64,000 nucleotides of DNA from Entoloma clypeatum (Eukaryota; Basidiomycota; Agaricomycetes; Agaricales; Entolomataceae), in assembly GCA_963565915.1 (NCBI GenBank), contig OY751496.1, positions 3,224,001-3,288,000 of the forward strand, given 5' to 3'. Of this stretch, positions 21,455-32,077 are shown piece by piece. Position 1 is the first letter of the stretch. Each line of letters starts with the position of its first letter. The translations under genes were made by a program, and so were the position numbers. A model generated the notes under the pieces. It ran no database searches. It was given only the letters and a program-made list of their open reading frames with translations, and was not told the origin of the DNA.

Positions 21455-22763
21455 ATGAATAGACACCGTGACGGCAAGCTTATGGCTTGTGGTTTAACTT
21501 TCGTGGGATTTGAAGGTATGTCCTCCCAAGCAACTGTTCCTGCCTCCACAACTTATCTTGGTCCAGGCCGTGCCCTCGAACATCCCATCCTTTCTTCTGT
21601 CGATCTGCAGCCTGAGTCGCCGCACGCGACGCCCCTTTCCTTCCCGGACACATCGCCGTACCTCATGCTGCCTTGTACCAGCACTTCACCGCCTATTAGT
21701 ATCATGAGGATTTCCTGACGTGACATTTCCGACTCCCCACTCTCTAGTATCGCGCTCCACACCCCAAACACGCCCATCCCTTATCCTATTCGAGCAGCCC
21801 AACTAATCATACGACGGAGGACGGACTGAAGGTCTCTCACACTCCTCCATCCAGATTCCGTACAGATGAAACGCTGGCCACAGGTCGCTCCCTACACATG
21901 GATTGTCGGGCCCGACCCAACGGCCGCAGTGCCCTCTCCTCCGGACCCACCGAGACCCGCCCGTGTCCACTCTGTTCAAGAATTCAACATTCCTCCGCAC
22001 TTTGCAAGCATCGGTCGAAGCTTTGACGTGTCTATTCCGGCGCTAGCGGCTGCAGTAGCGCCTTTCTTCCTAGTTGATGTGCAACGTTATATGGTCCCTC
22101 CAAGATACCCGATACTTATCCAACAAGCCCGGGGATGTTCTTGTTCCTGAACGGTGTGTCCATCTCACACTCTACTTAATTTCTCATTTGTGAATGCATT
22201 TCTAGGGCCCAAGGGATTCCCATAAGAAGAACTCCCTCCGGACAAACGCCTGGCAACGTCTTTGGCATTTTGTCGGACGCTGATCCCTGCTTGGACCGCT
22301 GGGCTGTGTTGGTGTCAGGAACGTGGGGAGGGCCTGGAGTCCTGCTTGTTTGGGTTTTCCAAGGCGAACGAACGGCCGATAACATCGACTACCAGCATGA
22401 TCCCTGAGAGCCAAGTCTGCCGCCCCTGCCCCAGAACTCGCGGGCTACGCATTCCCGACGTTCGTCCTACATTTGGATGCAAATCCCGATTCTGGATGTG
22501 GTCTGGTAGTGGTCCTGTGGAGGAAAAGTGATAAAGATGCGGAAAAGCATGCACCAATACGCATACAGAGGCTGACACCCGTGAAAGGTCCTCGGGGAAG
22601 CCGTGTGTTCTGGATCATGCCATCCCTGCCTTCCGGGACGTATTGGGCGAGTTTGTTGACGCCGTATGATACGCATAGGGGTGAGTGGATGATTGAGGGG
22701 GAGGAAGGGAGGGAAAGGCCTGACAGGAGATCCGTCGTGGGCAGGCCATTGCGCGTCGATTAG
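21455..22763 (+). CDS. Unresolved multi-exon hypothetical gene
   Basis: Several plus-strand pieces look coding: 21455.. (NRHRDGKLMACGLTFVGFEG), about 21866-22150, then an exon joined over a 51 bp intron (GTGTGT...TTCTAG) that reads RAQGIPIRRTPSGQTPG ... LVSGTWGGPGVLLVWVFQG, and a last piece F-P-T-F-V-L-H-L-D-A-N-P-D-S-G to the stop at 22763. The last two pieces are in different frames and I could not place the join. No domain recognised. The gene ends about 150 bp before the TPR-CHAT gene on the same strand. Confidence 0.35.
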
Positions 22764-22916
22764 ATAGCGTGCTAGGCAGCGTCTTTGTGCTGGCGCTGTA
22801 TCGATAACCTGGCAATAGGTTGCCATACACTTTCTAAGCACTGCACAGTGCACCGCCCCGAGCCCGCACACGTGCAGCAGCCGTAATCTGGTGATATCGT
22901 ATATTGGCACGGGACA

Positions 22917-25900
22917 ATGGCGACGTTCGACAAGAGCCCTTCATGCGTCGGACCCGATGGGAAGCTGATGACATTGGAGGAGATCAGGGTGAGTGTTGGA
23001 TTTCCTGTTTCAACTCCGACGAACTCCAAATTTCAATCCGATACTGATCACTTCGCTACAACTTTTCAGGATAATTTCGGCTCAGACCTTCGCCGCTTCA
23101 AGTCAACAGGTTCCCTCCCTCACCTCCATGACTTCCTCTCTTCTGCCCCATCCTACATCTCCGCCTTGCAAGCGTCCTCCGACTCGCACCCTGACCTTAC
23201 CGACCTTCTTCGCCCCAAACTCGCTGGGGTGCATGCATCCCTTGGGGATGCGTACGCCGAACTGAGTACGACGTCTGATAATCCAGACGCATTCAACCAG
23301 GCGTTGAAGTACTACCTCCATGCTATGGAGCTCACACCAGCCGGTGACCCGAACCTCCCGAAGTGCAGGCTCAAGCTCGCCCACTCCTACACCACTCGCT
23401 TCGAAAGTCTAAGGAAGAAGGAGGATCTCAATATGGCCTTAGACTTGATGCTATCTGTCATCAACAGCACAAAACCGGACGACCCCGCCCTGGGCTCTTA
23501 TCGGAATGACCTCGCGTCCTTATACAGGTATTGCTTTCAGGAAAATCGAGACCTTGATTCCCTCAAGTCGGCCATTGAATGGACAGAGCTCACACTTGAA
23601 GGCGTTAGTCCCGACGATCTAAGTTTTACCCACCTTTGGGTGGTCTTGTTCAGACTGCAGGCCGATCTTGCATCCAAGAATCTCTGTAATACGGATGATC
23701 TGTCGTCCACACAGAAGAATGGGATTGTGGTTGACAAAATCCCTGGGGAGCTATTGTACACTGAGAGAGCCCTTCAGGTCTGCCAGACTGCGCTTTGTGC
23801 CGCAAAGCCCGATGACTCACGCCTGCCAGACCTCCATAGGGGCCTTTCCACCTTCTATTTTTCACGCTCCACGCAATTGAATAACCATCAGGACCTGGAG
23901 CTTGCTCTCAAGCATGCAACGGCGGCAGTCGAGTGCTGTCCTGCGGGTGATCCACGTCTTCTTACCTACCAGACAAGTCTTGGCGAACTTTACAGCCACC
24001 GATTCGGAACGTCCGGTCACCCTGCGGACATTGCAACCGCCATCGAATTAATCGAGCGTGCTCTGCACAACACCCCACCCAACCATGAGGACCTCAGGCC
24101 GCGCCAGATTTCACTCGCAGAGTGCTACGATGTACGATATGCGGCGCTCAACCAGTTGGATGACCTCGAGATGGCCATCAAGCTCAAGCAGTCCTCGCTT
24201 CATAACATGCCAGCTTCCCCTCCCATCAGGAGTTGTTGGACCTATACTGCCCTCGCATCGTCCTATACCAAGCACTTTGACGCAGTACACGATTTAAAAT
24301 CCCTCGACCTCGCCATTCAATACTACACAAAAGCCCTTGATCAAACCCAGCCAGACGACGGTCATTTCGGCTGCCAAGTGCTCTTCCTCGCCAGCACACT
24401 CGATCAGAAGTCCCGCGCGTTGGGTTGGGATAGGGAACTTGATCAGCGTGCTGTTGGTTACTACAAACAACTCATCGAATCCCCCAATCCTCCGGCTCCA
24501 GCCAATATCTGGGGTGCCGGTCTGCGGTGGGGTCAGATTAACTCGAGACTCGATATCCCTGATTGTCTCGATGGCTTTGCTGCTGCATTTAATGCACTCC
24601 GGAAGTTAGTGTGGGTGGGTAACCCCATTGGCGTGCGACACGATGAGCTCAGGTTATTCAAAATACCTACTGCCACGGCGGCAGCGGCAGCGGTATCGAT
24701 CAAATTCGACAGGCCTGAGCTGGCTATCGAGTTCGTTGAACAGGGTTTGGCTATCACGTACCGACAGATGCTCCAGTTGAGAGATGACGCGTCAATGGAG
24801 TTGGTGGAGAAGCATCCCGAGCTTGCAACTCGACTCAGACAGGTTTCGTCGCACCTTCAACAACAGATGGAGGACACGAACACGGCCTCTTCTCAGCCGG
24901 AATCCCCCGGTTTGAGCAGTCCTCATCTTCTTACCATCGAGAGGGATAGGCTCGTACGAAAGATTCGGGAACTCGAGGGCTTTGAAACCTTTTTGTTGCC
25001 GCATACGTTCAACCACCTCTCTTGCGCCGCCCATGAAGGCCCTGTTGTGGTGATCACCTGCCCCAAATTCAGCCCGGAGCAATGGCCCGACCGCGGCCAT
25101 GCGATCATTGTCGTTGCCGCCCACCCTCACGCTCACACGAAGGTTGTTCCATTGCCTGAACTTACGGACAAGTCAGCCAAGCAGATTCTGGGGAAGCTGA
25201 AGCAAGCCCTGGAGGTTTCAAGGATCAAATCCCGAAGCTCGAATTCGGCCTTGGACAGAGCTGGTCGGAGATTCCAACAGGAAAAGCCGAACAGCGAGAA
25301 ACTGTTTCAGGAGGTGTTGGATATGTTACGGACATCCATCGTCGAACCAATATTCCAAACACTCAAAGAGGTGAGCTTTGTTTCTCGACAACGTCGAATC
25401 CTAGTCTAATGTGCGGAAATTCAAGAGCGGGATTGAGAGCGGTAGAATTTGGTGGTGTCCCACAGGCATCCTCACATATCTTCCGCTGCATGCAGCTGGA
25501 GCCGATGGGCCATACACGCAGTCATATACACTCACTCTCGACGCTCTCATCCAGAGCAGGAAGAAGCCGGCTTCTTCTCGCCCTTCGATGACTGTACTCG
25601 CTGTTCCAGAGATTTCGGGTCAGCCACAGCTCAGTCTACCTTGCGTCACGACAGAACTCGAGAGGATGGCATCCATCGCGGAGAAGCACAACTTGGCGTT
25701 CACGGACCTCACGGGAGAAGCGACGGCCACCCCCGGCGCGCTCGCTACTTACATCCAGACCGCGTCGTGGCTCCACCTCGCGTGTCACGGCGAACAGGAC
25801 CCCGCAGACCCGCTGGCGAGCAGGCTGCGCCTGCGTGATGGGTCGCTTGAGCTGAAGCAGATCATCGCGACTGATTCTGGGTTACCGGACGCACAGTTTG

Positions 25901-26238
25901 TGTTTCTCTCTGCGTGTCAGACGGCGATGGGCGATGGGGACATTCCGAATGAGGCGATGCATATGGCGGGTGCGTTCATGGCTGCGGGGTTTAAGGGAGC
26001 GGTGGGGACGCTGTGGAGTATTGCTGATGCGGACGGGCCGGTGGTCGCGGAGGCGTTCTATGAGAAGCTGATTGGTGCGGAGGTGGTGGGGGTGGGGGTG
26101 GACTCCACTGGGGGTTTGCAGAGGACAGGGCTGGTGGTTGAGCGGGCAGCTGAAGCACTGAAAGCGGCTGTCGACAAGTTGAGGGCTCAGGGGGCACCTT
26201 TTGAGCGGTGGGTGCCATTCATGCACTTTGGTATCTAA
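22917..26238 (+). CDS. TPR-CHAT protein: helical repeats followed by a caspase-like (clan CD) peptidase domain
   Basis: Exons 22917..22988, 23070..25370 and 25426..26238 (introns 81 and 55 bp) give 1061 residues. Residues ~60-560 are tetratricopeptide-like helical pairs (ALKYYLHAMELTPAGDPNLP, ALKHATAAVECCPAGDPRL and similar), each unit followed by R/L-x-x-L-x-x-x-Y. A linker helix around 640-740 leads into a CHAT domain. Its marks are RIWWCPTGILTYLPLHAAG, the catalytic His in LHLACHGE (about residue 912) and the catalytic Cys in FLSACQTAMGD (about 955), then GAVGTLWSIAD. CHAT domains are caspase-fold proteases; in bacteria TPR-CHAT proteins act in defence and cell death, and Agaricomycetes carry many copies of unknown role. 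Both catalytic residues are intact, so an active enzyme is plausible. The third exon could instead begin at 25405 with a 34 bp intron; both choices keep frame. Confidence 0.9.
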
Positions 26239-26462
26239 TGTGGCACTTTGTATGATATCGAGTGCTGTATCTGTTCATTGCCCGTAAGCATCAGCTTTTT
26301 TCTCATTTTTTTTCTTCATATCGCAATGGGGGGGGGCTCGATGTTGCGCTGTAGCTGTAGTACTGTAGTATTACGACTGGGTGTTCATACTGATGGGTTT
26401 AACAAGGTTTAACACCTACGAGGACAAGGAAGGAAAAAAGAAAGAAAGAAGTCCATCCCATG
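26239..26462. other. 3' flank of the TPR-CHAT gene
   Basis: Intergenic, with a run of G at about 26328-26336 and AG-rich sequence at 26425-26450. No gene seen. Confidence 0.4.
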
Positions 26463-26555
26463 GCACTGGGCCCGAGTCGAACGGGCGTTTGCCAAGATTT
26501 TTCGCATCTCGGTTGGAAGGTTCACCAGCGTGTTATCCGAATACGCCACCAGGCC
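26463..26555 (-). tRNA. tRNA-like sequence, degenerate
   Basis: Minus strand: 5' GGCCTGG, A-box-like TGGCGTATTCGG, a perfect T-arm GCCCG-TTCGACT-CGGGC and 3' CCAGTGC. The acceptor stem has two mismatches. Length 93 nt. No anticodon could be assigned. Confidence 0.4.
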
Positions 26556-26620
26556 TGTATATTCCTATGGCGATGACGAACGGTCAATACTTGGGCAGGA
26601 AAAGATAATCCACGCATACA

Positions 26621-26710
26621 GGAGGTATTCTGGCCCAGGATCGGGCGTCGTAAGCCTCAGCATGGTCGCTTTAAGTATGAAGGTGGAGAGCGTGTGGTCA
26701 TTGGGCTCTA
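26621..26710. repeat. Diverged copy of 20696-20790
   Basis: Both stretches begin GAGGTAT(C/T)CTGG and end GAAGGTGGAGAGCG(C/T)GTGGT, with TCGCTTT between. They link the two tRNA-like arrays as an old duplication. Confidence 0.55.
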
Positions 26711-26789
26711 ACGCCAGGTCCTGTTCGTGTGGATATATACATGGGCCTCAGGAGTAAAAAGAAAGGGGATTTTATATCACATCATTAAA

Positions 26790-26874
26790 GACCTCGGCCC
26801 GAGTCGAACGGGCACCTTCTGGTGGCAGTTTTCGAAAATTTATTTAGGGTGTTGACCGATTACACCACCAGGCC
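26790..26874 (-). tRNA. tRNA-like sequence
   Basis: Minus strand, 85 nt: 5' GGCCTGG with 3' CGAGGTC (one clear mismatch), D-stem GTGT/ACAC around AATCGGTCA, and a perfect T-arm GCCCG-TTCGACT-CGGGC. The anticodon arm is AT-rich and ambiguous. Could be a functional tRNA with a large variable arm or a pseudogene. Confidence 0.45.
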
Positions 26875-26969
26875 TATATAAATATGACGACATGAGTCTT
26901 GGATGTATCGCGGCACTGAACGCTCACAGTACTAGGCGAAAAAACACCTCCACTAACGAACTGCATAAT

Positions 26970-27050
26970 TTAGGGCCCGAATCGAATGGGTATTGAGTTG
27001 CGTCGTGAGCTCACTTGTGACCAGTTATTGTCCAACTGCACCCGATGCTT
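26970..27050 (-). repeat. tRNA-like fragment
   Basis: Minus strand contains CATTCGATTCGGGC (B-box-like) and TGGTCACAAG-TGAG, a string that also occurs in the first array at about 21140. No acceptor stem was found. Confidence 0.35.
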
Positions 27051-27078
27051 ATGAGCAAGAAGACCAACAAATCTTATA

Positions 27079-27170
27079 GACCTGAGCCCCAAGTCGAACG
27101 GGCGTCTCTGCGCGGGAGTGCATCTCTCCAAGTGTCGCGGGCGTTTTGTCCGTTGTTACACCACCAGGTC
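27079..27170 (-). tRNA. tRNA-like sequence, best-preserved acceptor stem of the array
   Basis: Minus strand, 92 nt. The ends GACCTGG and TCAGGTC form a full 7 bp acceptor stem with one G-U pair. D-stem GTGT/ACGC is present, with a TTCGACT T-loop. A CGCG/CGCG stem encloses a 21 nt loop where the anticodon (and perhaps an intron) should be. Isotype not called. Confidence 0.5.
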
Positions 27171-27654
27171 CGGACTTGAGCTGGTACGGCTGTACGGTAT
27201 TATTGAGCAACCGACCCACTGCTGCTTGGCTGTCCAATGTCATGTGCCTTCAAGCGGTACTCACTGTTAAGCCTTTTTTCCCACAACGGGCAGCCGAGGG
27301 TGAATTTTGGGTGACAAAGATGAATGAGCGCTCAGTCGATGGACAGGAAGAAGGCGGTGGGTTAGCTCACGGGAGCATCCCAAATGGATGCAAAAAGGGA
27401 CGGACTGTCATGTGAGAGCTGAGGTGCATGATGCCATATGCATTTGACAGGGAAAGAGCCACCGAGATATGGAGTGAAATGATCCGTCGTAGATGTGTTG
27501 AGAGCGATAAGTACAGTCATGGGACTATCAAGTGCGCATAGAGTTTGGGATGTCGTTTTGGAAGACAGAGAATTTGGGATGGATTTGCAGTCTAGAACAC
27601 TGCCATGTGCAGCAAGGCGATATATGTAAGCGATTGAGGAAACATACTGTACTA
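27171..27654. other. Intergenic stretch
   Basis: About 480 bp with only short, featureless open frames. No gene, repeat or motif that I can support. Confidence 0.35.
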
Positions 27655-28325
27655 CTATGGGTGACCGGGTGTTGCAAAATCACCTAGTTATGCAAAATTT
27701 CTCCGATGGGCGCATTCCCGCATCTTGAGCAACTGATGTCTCATAGATCGGGAATCTTTAGGCACTTTAGGAGACCACTGTAACTTCGAAACATGACATT
27801 CCTGTCCCTCAATGAAATCAGAGCTGAAAAACCATGAAAAACCACGATTTTCGAGCTTGTTCTATCTTGGTAAAATTGATGTTTGAGCGGGCACCTTCAT
27901 CCTTCGGGATATGATATGTTTTATTGTTATCCATCCTTAAAACAATTTCTCCGGGACAGAAACATGAGGTATACAAGACGTGGACACTCGTCGAATCTTG
28001 AGCGTGACAACAAAACTCATCGAGCGTCGTATGGTTCGAACTCCGACAGGACCTCCCCCAAAGAGGCAGGAGGCTCTGCAGGGCGGAGACGTAAATTGTG
28101 ATGTGACCCGAGTGTGACATATTTTGCACAACCTAGTGAAAATGGTGTGCCAATTTCCTCCCGCTCCAGTTATTTTTCCTTGCCACATATCCTCAAGATC
28201 AAGTGGAGACAATTAAAGCCAGAAAGCCAGGCTGTACGACGGTAAAAGAATCAAGTCATTTGAGGCAGTGGATGTAGCACGATAAGCCCTCTTTAAAAAG
28301 TTTTGCAACACCCGGTCACCCATAG
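27655..28325. mobile_element. 671 bp Tc1/mariner-type MITE
   Basis: Perfect 25 bp terminal inverted repeats (CTATGGGTGACCGGGTGTTG, then CAAAA) lie at 27655..27679 and 28301..28325, flanked on both sides by the dinucleotide TA (27653-27654 and 28326-28327), the classic Tc1/mariner target-site duplication. The interior has no frame resembling a transposase, so this is a non-autonomous element. Its ends are unrelated to those of the 3.38 kb element. Confidence 0.9.
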
Positions 28326-28449
28326 TATAGCAGATAAAGGAAGCGGGGATCAACGGACCGCGTGTTGGTTGGGTGACGACGTGATCACGTGCGCCGGAGT
28401 TGTTGATATTGAAACGGTGGACGTCACAGCTTGAGCTTGAACGACGACC

Positions 28450-29664
28450 ATGGCCACCACCACCAGCGCAGACCTCCGCCACTTCACATCCATCCCAAAC
28501 CTCGCCGCCTCCCACAGACTCTCTCAGCACCTCCGCACTTCTCCCGCACGCTCACCCACTTCCATCCCTTCCTCCCCCACCTCAGTCCACTCATCCTCAT
28601 CCGCCATCTTTGAGCGCGACATTGAGCCTCTCTCCCCCCCGTCCCCACAGCCCCACCACCATTCCCACCACCACCACCACCATCACCACCACCATCCAGA
28701 CCCGCACCGCATCCCCCGCTCACGGACGACTGAGCAGATCGAGCACTCAGTGCCCTCCGTTCTCGACTCTGCTGCTGCGATCCTAGCATCCATGCAGGGC
28801 CCCACAGACGTCTCCGTAGTCGCCCCGGCACCGTACGCCGGTTCCCCGTTCCCCAGCAGCGGCTTTGCGAGCCCCATCGGCAGCTTTGGGAGCCGCAGCC
28901 CGAGCCCGACCGCGATCCACGGGCGGAACAGCAGTCTCCTGCTTAGCATTCCCCAGCAGCAGCACCAACACCAGACCCAAGGCAGCCTGTCAGGATCGCC
29001 GCCTCGACAATCGAGCATGGTCCGGCCTGCGCCTACGATCCAGACCACAAACGTGGCACTGGCACCACCAGCCTCCACTGCCGCTCCCTCGATCATCACA
29101 CCCACGTCAGCCTACTTCACCGTGGCAGACGACTCAGAATCCCACTCTGTCTCTGGTCTCTCCGACGCAGTTGACCTCACTGCCACCATCCCACCAACAC
29201 GCGATCACCACCACCCCACCCAACACCCCACCTCCTCACCGTCCTCCCCCTCCTCATCCCCCGCTGCAGCCAAACGCCTCTCCTTCCTCTCCTACGCCGA
29301 CCTCCTCACCTCCACCCCCACCTCCACGCTCCCCCTCGCCTCCCTCACTACCGCCGCCTCCGCCATCGAGCCCCCTCCCCACATCATCGGCGTCACGTCG
29401 TACCCCTACCCCGCCAGCCCTGCCACAAGTCTCCGCGGGTTCGTCGTGGGGCCCGTCAGTATCCCCCATCTCCACCACAGCAACAGCAACAATGCAACAG
29501 ACCCGTTTGCGCCGCTTGTCCCCGTCGCGCCCATCCCGATCCCGACGAGGAAGGACAGCGGGCTCGTGCCTGTGCTCGATGACTTTGCGGTTGGAGAATG
29601 GGAGCGCGAGGGCCTCGGCAAGGGTCTGGAAGAGCGGTTGGACGTGCTTTATGGGACCGCGTGA
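28450..29664 (+). CDS. Conserved intrinsically disordered protein with KRLSFLSYADLL motif
   Basis: Single exon, 404 residues, start MATTTSADLRHF. Rich in Ser, Pro, Thr and His, with a stretch of about a dozen His near residue 70. Two blocks stand out: KRLSFLSYADLLTSTPTST (about 278-296) and the charged C-terminus EWEREGLGKGLEERLD. I remember this pair of blocks from a fungal-wide family without known function; the first looks like a phosphorylatable docking motif. The promoter lies in the roughly 120 bp between the MITE and the ATG, so the MITE sits in or next to this gene's regulatory region. Confidence 0.7.
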   Translation: MATTTSADLRHFTSIPNLAASHRLSQHLRTSPARSPTSIPSSPTSVHSSSSAIFERDIEPLSPPSPQPHHHSHHHHHHHHHHPDPHRIPRSRTTEQIEHSVPSVLDSAAAILASMQGPTDVSVVAPAPYAGSPFPSSGFASPIGSFGSRSPSPTAIHGRNSSLLLSIPQQQHQHQTQGSLSGSPPRQSSMVRPAPTIQTTNVALAPPASTAAPSIITPTSAYFTVADDSESHSVSGLSDAVDLTATIPPTRDHHHPTQHPTSSPSSPSSSPAAAKRLSFLSYADLLTSTPTSTLPLASLTTAASAIEPPPHIIGVTSYPYPASPATSLRGFVVGPVSIPHLHHSNSNNATDPFAPLVPVAPIPIPTRKDSGLVPVLDDFAVGEWEREGLGKGLEERLDVLYGTA

Positions 29665-30354
29665 GGTGTACCACCGGGTATATGCGCGGTTTTATTTTCC
29701 CTTCTTCTTCTTCTATGCAGCTTCCGGTGGTTTTGTCTCTGGCTCTGACTATGCTTCAAAGTTCTCAATAATTGGTCCTCTATATCTACACAACTGCTAC
29801 TTTCACACCTCGTTTTGTTCAATCCTCTTCTCCCTCTTCGGTTTTATACCTATCCCACGTATATAATTATTAGCCGCCACGTTATGCTTTTACATCCAAG
29901 GACCCACCAGTACTAATGCTTAAAATAAATGAGCAACTTGCAATTGTAAGTAGGTGTTGGCGAATGCGACCAAAACTGTATGGATCTTCTTCCCCTTTCC
30001 CTCTGAGTTGTATTTGCAAATTTGCAGTCCATATGCATGCTTGTCACAATAAGAGAGCAGGTGTGTAAAGGACCGAGAGTCGAGACCGAGCAGGCGGGAG
30101 AACACACAAATGTATATCAGATGTGCATGACGACGACGACTCGGACGGCTGATAAGTACAAGGCGAAAGTATGCTATGAGGCCGTCGGGAGTCGGACCTC
30201 GTCAAGGTTCCAGCGGCGTCATGCCAACCTCAAACGATGCAAGGTCCCCAACGCGAGTTTCCACCCCCAACGCCCCTCAAATTAGGGTGTCAAATTTTTA
30301 CGGAGCTATGTATACAGATATCATTTACAATTTCTCTAAAGCACGACGACTTCG
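29665..30354. other. Intergenic region between convergent genes
   Basis: About 690 bp, AT-rich near 29680-29960 (probable 3' untranslated region). No coding or RNA feature that I can support. Confidence 0.4.
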
Positions 30355-31048
30355 TCATTCAAGTTTCGCGCATGGCACGCAACCTTTCCTCTGCCCAGTG
30401 ATGACGTAGCCAGCAACGCCGTTTTCCTTATAATACCCCGACTTCAAAGCCTGCGCTTTTTCATCCTCATCTTGTGTCAACAAATGGCGGGCGTGCCCGG
30501 CCCTATCGCTGATCAATCGATAGAGGGGCAACACTTTGTACCCCGGATATACACAAGCGCCGTCTGGGAGGACGTAGCCCGACACGCCGAGGCTGCGGTA
30601 CCCCTGGTTACTACTACTAGCAAGCATCGTGGTTCTCTCTCTGCTGGAAGTCGTGTAGAGGTGGTCGGTCAGGCGCGAGGAGTAGACGAGGTAGAGAGGG
30701 ATGGTTCCCGGGAGTTGTGATGGGAAGATGTTGCCTGCTGTGCCGTTGGCTTTGAATGAGTCGAGGGTGACGATTTCGTTGATGTATCTGGAGTCTGTGG
30801 AGTAGACGTGGTCGATTCCGGGCTTGTCTGCTCGGAAGAAGGGGATGGCATCTGAGGGGGTGTGAGGGCAACTTGTCTTTCGAGCCTGGAGATAGGGTCA
30901 AGGTCGGCCGTCAGCTGAGACGCTGCGTATGGACTATAGGTTATAAAGCACAATGATGTACCTCGAGATGCCAGCGGGAGGGGGCGGCGGCCAAGGCTGA
31001 GTTGGCGATGAGCGTCGCGACGGAGGTAAGCAATGAAAGGAGCTTCAT
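30355..31048 (-). CDS. Secreted DUF5648-like repeat protein (copy A)
   Basis: Exons 31048..30962 and 30885..30355 flank a 76 bp intron (GTACAT...TCCAG, phase 0), giving 205 residues. Residues 1-21 (MKLLSLLTSVATLIANSALA) are a clear signal peptide. The mature part has the repeat I know as DUF5648: an I/L-P-L/F-Y/F-R-x stretch, then D-H-V-Y-S-T or D-H-L-Y-T-T, then a Gly-Tyr stretch. Examples are IPFFRADKPGIDHVYSTDS, IPLYLVYSSRLTDHLYTTSS and LPLYRLISDRAGHARHLLTQ, ending GVAGYVITGQ. The fold is probably a beta-trefoil or propeller-like lectin, from general knowledge of such repeats. It should act outside the cell. Paralogue of 32078..32681; a promoter region is duplicated with it. Confidence 0.8.
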
Positions 31049-31125
31049 CGATGGGTTTGATACGCAGTGGGAGGGTAGTTGTGGCTTGTATGTACCTTGT
31101 GTTATGCGGAGGGAAAAGAGGGAAC

Positions 31126-31132
31126 CTTTATA
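31126..31132 (-). promoter_or_regulatory. TATA box of DUF5648 copy A
   Basis: TATAAAG on the minus strand, 80 bp before the ATG. The same TATAAAG in the same context (ACTGGTATAAAG) stands 60 bp before the ATG of copy B. Confidence 0.6.
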
Positions 31133-32077
31133 CCAGTAACACCGGCCCGGGAGAACTTTCGCGATGCAACCTCCTCCCAAACGTTTCAGGTATCGAAGCC
31201 CATGCGAAGGAAACCGCTTGCAGACATGGTAAAGGAAGCTCCGAGTCTGTTCTGTGTGAGTCCAAAAACACGTTAGATGAACATTGTCGAAATAAGTACT
31301 CCCTTCTCTGCGACACGGCGCGACAAACACAGACTCCTCCACTGTGCTCTTCACCGTTGAACTCTGAGCGCCGAGCTACTACCGGACTCCAGATCCTTCC
31401 GGTGGGTCGCACGGGCGTTTGAATAGATTCCTATCCAGTACTGCCAAGGGCTGCCAGATCCTCGAACCTAGTAAGGATACAGGTAACTTGTTGCAGGTGA
31501 CAACACAATGCCGTGTCGAAATGATGGCACCGACTCGGACATCGTGGCAAAACAGGGAGACCAGAACCACACGACGAGGTGTAACGGACCTGCAGCGGCC
31601 CGGCCCGGGGAGAAGTCGTCGATTCAATTCTTCGTGTTTTCCGAACGAACACCAGTGTATACTGTCTACTACCTGCCGAATGCTAGACATACAGTGTGAA
31701 AAAGCAAAGATGCGACCTACCTTGAAACTTGGGACAGCCTTGCGTCCTCCCGCTGCACACCACTGGGAAGGGCAAGAAGTGAGAGGAGAAGTGAAGCGGA
31801 GGCGAGACTCGGAATGCTTGGGAAGAGAAGAAAGCTGAGATCGTTCCTGGATCCCGGGCCCTCAAGATGAAGTTTCGAAAACAACACATTGTTCAGTCAA
31901 AGAATAGCTATGTAGCAATAAATTCAGATCAATAAAAGTCCAGTATCGAGCGTGACTAGATACTGTATCTATCAGAAGGGCGGGAACTCGGACATGTATA
32001 TAACGACCAAATATGTAACCTGAACACCAAACCCTCATGTAACGTACGGCAGAACGTTATTCAAAAATGATAATCGT
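31133..32077. promoter_or_regulatory. Upstream region of DUF5648 copy A, conserved with copy B
   Basis: Stretches such as GGTAAAGGAAGCTC and GTTCTGTGTGAGTCCAA (about 31230-31265) recur upstream of copy B at about 32890-32920. They are therefore either young duplicate sequence or conserved control elements. No gene is called in this interval; short frames on both strands differ between the duplicates. Confidence 0.5.

Noticed and set aside
26327..26337. G-run considered as a possible quadruplex or telomere-like sequence
   Set aside because: Single run without the repeated spacing needed; a telomere array is absent.
28431..28831. Alternative frames overlapping the KRLSFLSYADLL gene
   Set aside because: GC-rich low-complexity coding sequence leaves other frames open by chance; only the called frame has conserved-looking blocks.
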